DNA of 27,724 nucleotides from a virus: positions 1 to 27,724 of IMG/VR virus record IMGVR_UViG_3300042987_002408; one strand, 5' to 3'. Positions 24,985-27,724 of the stretch are shown here, piece after piece (the first letter of the stretch is position 1; the number at the start of each line of letters is the position of its first letter). The translations under genes and the position numbers were made by a program. The notes under the pieces are model-generated. The model was not told the origin of the DNA and did not search any database. It was given only the letters and a program-made list of their open reading frames with translations.

Positions 24985-25980
24985 TTATCCGAATATTTTC
25001 ATCATATCATCCATACTCAATGAACCACCTTTCTTCTTGGCCTCATCAGCTAAAGAAAGAGTTTTTTGACCTTTAGCCTTCAAACCTATATATTCAAGAT
25101 CTTCGGAAGTCGCTCCAACGATAGAAGTAGCTTGGTTTTCTTTATTATTTTTATTTTCTATAGCTTTTTTAGCGTTTTCATTCGCATTAACATAATCAAT
25201 AATCTTGTCAGGATCATTTTTAATTTCTTGAGGCATTTTATCGTTCTGCTGAAATACATTCTTAAAAAATCTAGCATAAATAAGTAATTTTACTTGATTA
25301 TAAGTAAGTTCACATACTGATTTACCAAAGAATTCAGTAGGATTTTCTGCAAAAGGCATGTATAAATTAAAAAAATCTTGTAAAACTAAATATTGAATCG
25401 TGTTGTCATTTATATTTTTATATACTTCTGAATATTGTTTTATGATGCAAGTTAGAGTTTCTGAGTCAATATTATCAAATTGATCTTCTTCAAAAGCGAC
25501 CATACTTAGTTTTTTATCTTTATATAAACACTTAAGAATATAAAAATCATTAACTCTTTCTTCAGCATAACTTTCGGCAGTTCTATTAAAAAAGGCTGCT
25601 TTAGTATTTTTTAAATCGTATAATCTTTTTTGTGCCGATTCGATATCTGCATTTATTCTTAATATTTCTGATTTTAAATATAATACTTTTTTTTGTTTAG
25701 TTAAGTTCTCAATAAAATCTTCTTCTTGTTTTATTAAAGACTCTTGTCTACTAGACCATTGTTTTTCTTCAATAAGTCGTTTTAAAGTTTCGTCGTTAGT
25801 TGGTACGCCACGATTTTTAGCTTCTTCAAAATAATAATCATAGATCTGATCGATATCGACCTGATCTTCTAAAGACAAATGCTTTAAATAAAAAAGATTC
25901 TCTAAAACCTTGATTTCAGAGAATCCGTTTTTAATATCCCGAAAAGCTTTTTTATACTTACTCTGTTGGGACTGTTCCAT
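24985..25980 (-). CDS. Putative tail assembly chaperone, immediately upstream of the tape measure
   Basis: 331 residues, rich in Lys, Glu and Leu, and predicted almost wholly helical with a likely coiled coil at about residues 70-125 (LIEEKQWSSRQESLIKQE). The C-terminus MDDMMKIFG is a short acidic-hydrophobic tail of a kind I associate with chaperone-like phage proteins. It sits directly before the tape measure, where siphophages encode the chaperones that keep the tape measure soluble. This is the only gene with a clear Shine-Dalgarno sequence: GGAG, 6 bases before ATG 25980, inside the previous gene's last codons. It overlaps that gene by 23 bases in another frame. I recognise no named family. 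The function is inferred from position and composition. Confidence 0.62.
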   Translation of the reverse strand: MEQSQQSKYKKAFRDIKNGFSEIKVLENLFYLKHLSLEDQVDIDQIYDYYFEEAKNRGVPTNDETLKRLIEEKQWSSRQESLIKQEEDFIENLTKQKKVLYLKSEILRINADIESAQKRLYDLKNTKAAFFNRTAESYAEERVNDFYILKCLYKDKKLSMVAFEEDQFDNIDSETLTCIIKQYSEVYKNINDNTIQYLVLQDFFNLYMPFAENPTEFFGKSVCELTYNQVKLLIYARFFKNVFQQNDKMPQEIKNDPDKIIDYVNANENAKKAIENKNNKENQATSIVGATSEDLEYIGLKAKGQKTLSLADEAKKKGGSLSMDDMMKIFG

Positions 25981-26737
25981 CTATTTCTCCAATTATTCTA
26001 TCGAACTCTTCTTTTTCAGTGTTGCTAGTAAAGAACCAATAACTAATAATACTCGCTAACTTACTATAACACTTTTCGTAAATTTCATTCTTATTTTCTT
26101 CGTAATCAAACATAGCCGCTTCTTTAGCTTCGAAAGTTTTACCTGGAAATAACCATTCAAATTCAGCATTTTTCTTACTATTATCCTTAAATTGAGTAAG
26201 ATTAAGTACATACCATAGAATAGCTCTGTTCTGAGCTTTGATATCAGCGGTATGATTAAAAAGAGTCATATAACTAGTTTCTTTTTCAATAAGTGTTTTT
26301 CGTCTTTGCAAAATTTCAGAAGTAACAGATTCGATCTTCTTTTTATAGTCTTCATCACGCTCTGATTCTGGCTTCAAATTAAGAATCGTAAGTCTACTTT
26401 GTAGATCGCCAATTTCTCCAGCGGCAGAAACCATTACCTTAGCGTCAGCATCGCTAATTAAACCACCAGTATCGCTGTACTTATTTAGCAACATTGCTTT
26501 TGTCAAAATACCATTTCTGATACATCTGCTCATTTCAATGCTGAATTCCATGTCGGCTTCTTGCATTTGTTTTCGATTTGGCTGCAAAATATTTATTTCT
26601 ACTGGAATCTGTTTCTTTACCTTTTCTTTATAAGTGCGAGTAACTGATTCACCTTGTTCATTTGTTACCGTTTCAGTCTTGTCTTCTTCGACCTCGGCAT
26701 TTTTAAAAATATTGAAACTATATAGAGACTTTGACAT
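25958..26737 (-). CDS. Putative tail assembly chaperone or virion protein, first gene of the minus-strand unit
   Basis: 259 residues, charged and mostly helical after a Lys/Glu-rich N-terminus (residues about 14-45). The stretch KQMQEADMEFSIEMSRC followed by IRNGILTKAMLLNKYSD (about 56-89) looks like a conserved core. A second helical part runs from about 165 to 245 (WYVLNLTQF, EWLFPGKTFEA, IISYWFFTS). It lies two genes before the tape measure, the usual place of the first chaperone of a G/GT-type pair. The next start is offset by +1 and no slippery heptamer is visible, so a lambda-style -1 fusion is not supported. No Shine-Dalgarno sequence precedes the ATG. I recognise no named family. Confidence 0.6.
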   Translation of the reverse strand: MSKSLYSFNIFKNAEVEEDKTETVTNEQGESVTRTYKEKVKKQIPVEINILQPNRKQMQEADMEFSIEMSRCIRNGILTKAMLLNKYSDTGGLISDADAKVMVSAAGEIGDLQSRLTILNLKPESERDEDYKKKIESVTSEILQRRKTLIEKETSYMTLFNHTADIKAQNRAILWYVLNLTQFKDNSKKNAEFEWLFPGKTFEAKEAAMFDYEENKNEIYEKCYSKLASIISYWFFTSNTEKEEFDRIIGEIDGTVPTE

Positions 26738-26792
26738 AATTTATTTATACTAATATATATTCTATAGTTTTTCAACCAGTGTAAAAGTAAAT
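26738..26792. promoter_or_regulatory. Divergent intergenic promoter region
   Basis: This is the only sizeable non-coding gap and it separates two divergent units, so promoters for both are expected. It is strongly AT-rich. For the plus strand, TTGACA (26731-26736) and TATATA (26754-26759), 17 bases apart, fit a sigma70-type promoter with a weak -10. The TTGACA overlaps the first codons of the minus-strand gene. For the minus strand, TATAAATA at 26749-26742 ends 4 bases before the ATG. Promoter presence is likely; the exact elements are uncertain. Confidence 0.5.
26742..26749 (-). promoter_or_regulatory. TATAAATA, match to the T4-type late promoter core
   Basis: On the minus strand the bases TATAAATA lie just before ATG 26737. 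They are identical to the core late promoter sequence of T4-like phages, which drives virion genes. A start about 6 bases downstream would fall at the ATG, giving a nearly leaderless message, consistent with the missing Shine-Dalgarno sequence. In such AT-rich DNA an 8-base match can occur by chance, so this is weak evidence. Confidence 0.3.
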
Positions 26793-27248
26793 ATGGCTAC
26801 AAATCTTATCTCTGCTTCTGAAAGAACTGCGCTCAACGCAGTTATTGATGATATTCATGAGACATTTGCTCGCGAAATCACTGTTTTTAAAGAAGCTTCT
26901 CAAATCGTAATCATTACTGATCCTAATTTTAATCCATTATATAATACTGCTGGTCAAACCACTTCATATGTAAATACACCTGTTTATAAGACATTTAAAG
27001 TTAGAATCCAATATAATGACGATATTGGTAAAAAATATTGGAGCGAATCAGGATTGGCTTCTCAGATTAAATTAGAAGCAGTTGTTGGTTCAGTTAGAAT
27101 TAAAATCAGAGCAGAAGATTACGATTATATTAAAGATGGTCGCCGTTTTGATGTAGACGGTAAAAGATATGTTTTAAATTCTACTTTCAGACCACATGGT
27201 TTATTCGATAATCAATTCTATACATTATATCTCAAGCCCGATCCATAA
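26793..27248 (+). CDS. Putative head closure / head-tail connector protein
   Basis: 151 residues, first gene of the plus-strand unit. An N-terminal helix (NAVIDDIHETFAREITVFKEA, shortened here: about residues 15-35) is followed by a mainly beta-structured part. The last 30 residues, with GRRFDVDGKRYVLNS and then FYTLYLKP, match the general shape of small head-closure proteins (G-x-x-Y-x-V, then a final strand before the stop). The next gene starts 3 bases after the stop. No Shine-Dalgarno sequence is visible. The role is inferred from size, strand layout and this weak pattern; an unrelated neck or tail-completion protein is also possible. Confidence 0.55.
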   Translation: MATNLISASERTALNAVIDDIHETFAREITVFKEASQIVIITDPNFNPLYNTAGQTTSYVNTPVYKTFKVRIQYNDDIGKKYWSESGLASQIKLEAVVGSVRIKIRAEDYDYIKDGRRFDVDGKRYVLNSTFRPHGLFDNQFYTLYLKPDP

Positions 27249-27251
27249 GAT

Positions 27252-27724
27252 ATGAATCCCGAATGGATAAAAATGTTTCAAGATTTGCAAGCCGACAAAG
27301 AATATCAAAAAGAAATAAATAAAATAATTGATCAAGAATTTAATAAAATAAAAGATGAATTCATTGACGAATTCATGAATCACCCAATTACGCAAGAAAT
27401 CCAAGGTGGAATAAGCGCAACAAATATATCAGGAACTCTTGGCGGTATAACTAATCTATATTCTTTTATTGGATTTGATGAAGGAACTGATCCAATTAGA
27501 CCTATTGAAGAATTATTAAAGAAATCAAATTATAGAATTATATATAATAATAAATCTGTTGATGCAACAGTAATTTTTGATATACCAACTGCGGCTAAAA
27601 TATTCGAAATAACACCGATGCCTTGGGCAGTTGGAAGAAGCTGGGCAAGAGGAATAGAAACAGGAATTTCTGGTCTTGGATATTACTTAAAAAAAACTAA
27701 GAACAGTCGCTCTGGTTTAGGTAT
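27252..27724 (+). CDS. Virion protein, possible tail completion or neck protein (partial, C-terminus off the window)
   Basis: An open frame starts at ATG 27252 (MNPEWIKMFQDLQADKEYQ), 3 bases after the previous stop, and runs 157 codons without a stop to the right edge. The first 50 residues form a charged helix. A beta/Gly-rich middle follows (GGISATNISGTLGG). The end, MPWAVGRSWARGIETGISGLGYYL then SRSG (about 124-156), resembles the C-terminal pattern of small phage neck and tail-completion proteins. No specific family was recognised. It is probably co-transcribed with the connector-like gene. Confidence 0.6.
   Translation, partial: MNPEWIKMFQDLQADKEYQKEINKIIDQEFNKIKDEFIDEFMNHPITQEIQGGISATNISGTLGGITNLYSFIGFDEGTDPIRPIEELLKKSNYRIIYNNKSVDATVIFDIPTAAKIFEITPMPWAVGRSWARGIETGISGLGYYLKKTKNSRSGLG

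Noticed and set aside
25958-25980. Lambda G/GT-style -1 frameshift site
   Set aside because: The downstream frame is offset by +1 and no X-XXY-YYZ slippery heptamer is seen in the overlap.
2219-26792. Rho-independent terminators between tail genes
   Set aside because: Gaps are 0-28 bases and contain no GC-rich stem followed by a T run.
2227-27248. Stop-codon recoding (no TAG terminators among 13 complete genes: 7 TAA, 6 TGA)
   Set aside because: No in-frame TAG interrupts the long frames, which a recoded genome would show. AT bias alone can explain the lack of TAG stops.

Overview
This window is an AT-rich stretch of a tailed bacteriophage genome (or an unannotated prophage; no integrase or bacterial flank is visible). 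It carries the tail-tip half of a siphovirus tail module with the gene order of phage lambda: tape measure (H), M, L, K, I, J, then a receptor-binding fibre. Almost everything lies on the minus strand as one tightly packed transcription unit, reading from about 26.7 kb down to the left edge. Both ends of the window cut through a gene. Nothing identifies the host directly. The strong AT bias and the near absence of Shine-Dalgarno sequences (one clear case in 14 starts) resemble Bacteroidota phages, but that is only an inference.

Layout, in transcription order. At 26738-26792 a 55-bp AT-rich gap separates two divergent units. To the right, on the plus strand, are a small head-closure/connector-like protein (26793-27248) and the start of another virion protein that runs off the window. 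To the left, on the minus strand, come two helical proteins in the tail-chaperone position (26737-25958 and 25980-24985) and a 3009-residue tape measure protein (24956-15927). Next are a beta-rich protein (15922-14978), a fibre-like protein (14976-13183), a second beta-rich protein that looks like a paralogue of the first (13183-12377), a fusion of a concanavalin-like domain with two lambda-M-like domains (12380-10383) and a large Ig/FN3/ConA-like adhesin (10386-7648). The lambda L, K, I and J homologues follow (7651-2227), then an open-ended fibre with a collagen-like Gly-X-Ser tail (2218 to the edge). Six of the gene junctions are stop/start overlaps (four ATGA, one TAATG and one of 14 bp) and most others are gaps of 1-8 bases, so the genes are probably translationally coupled and made together late in infection.

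How the genes work together: the tape measure sets tail length and is ejected ahead of the DNA. M, L, K, I and J build the tail tip around its end. The ConA-like, CBM-like, Ig-like and collagen-like modules attached to these proteins probably bind cell-surface glycans.

The most unusual part is the middle of the tape measure, residues about 548-1577. Here a short peptide, GFIPNFA or a close variant, recurs eight times and delimits distinct globular-looking segments. One has a perfect Walker A motif (GPAGSGKT) and two others have (D/E)xK-type nuclease-like signatures. This looks like a tape measure carrying a cassette of enzymatic cargo domains. A second unusual feature is a carbohydrate-binding-like domain inserted between the two cysteine pairs of the lambda-L-type iron-sulfur protein.
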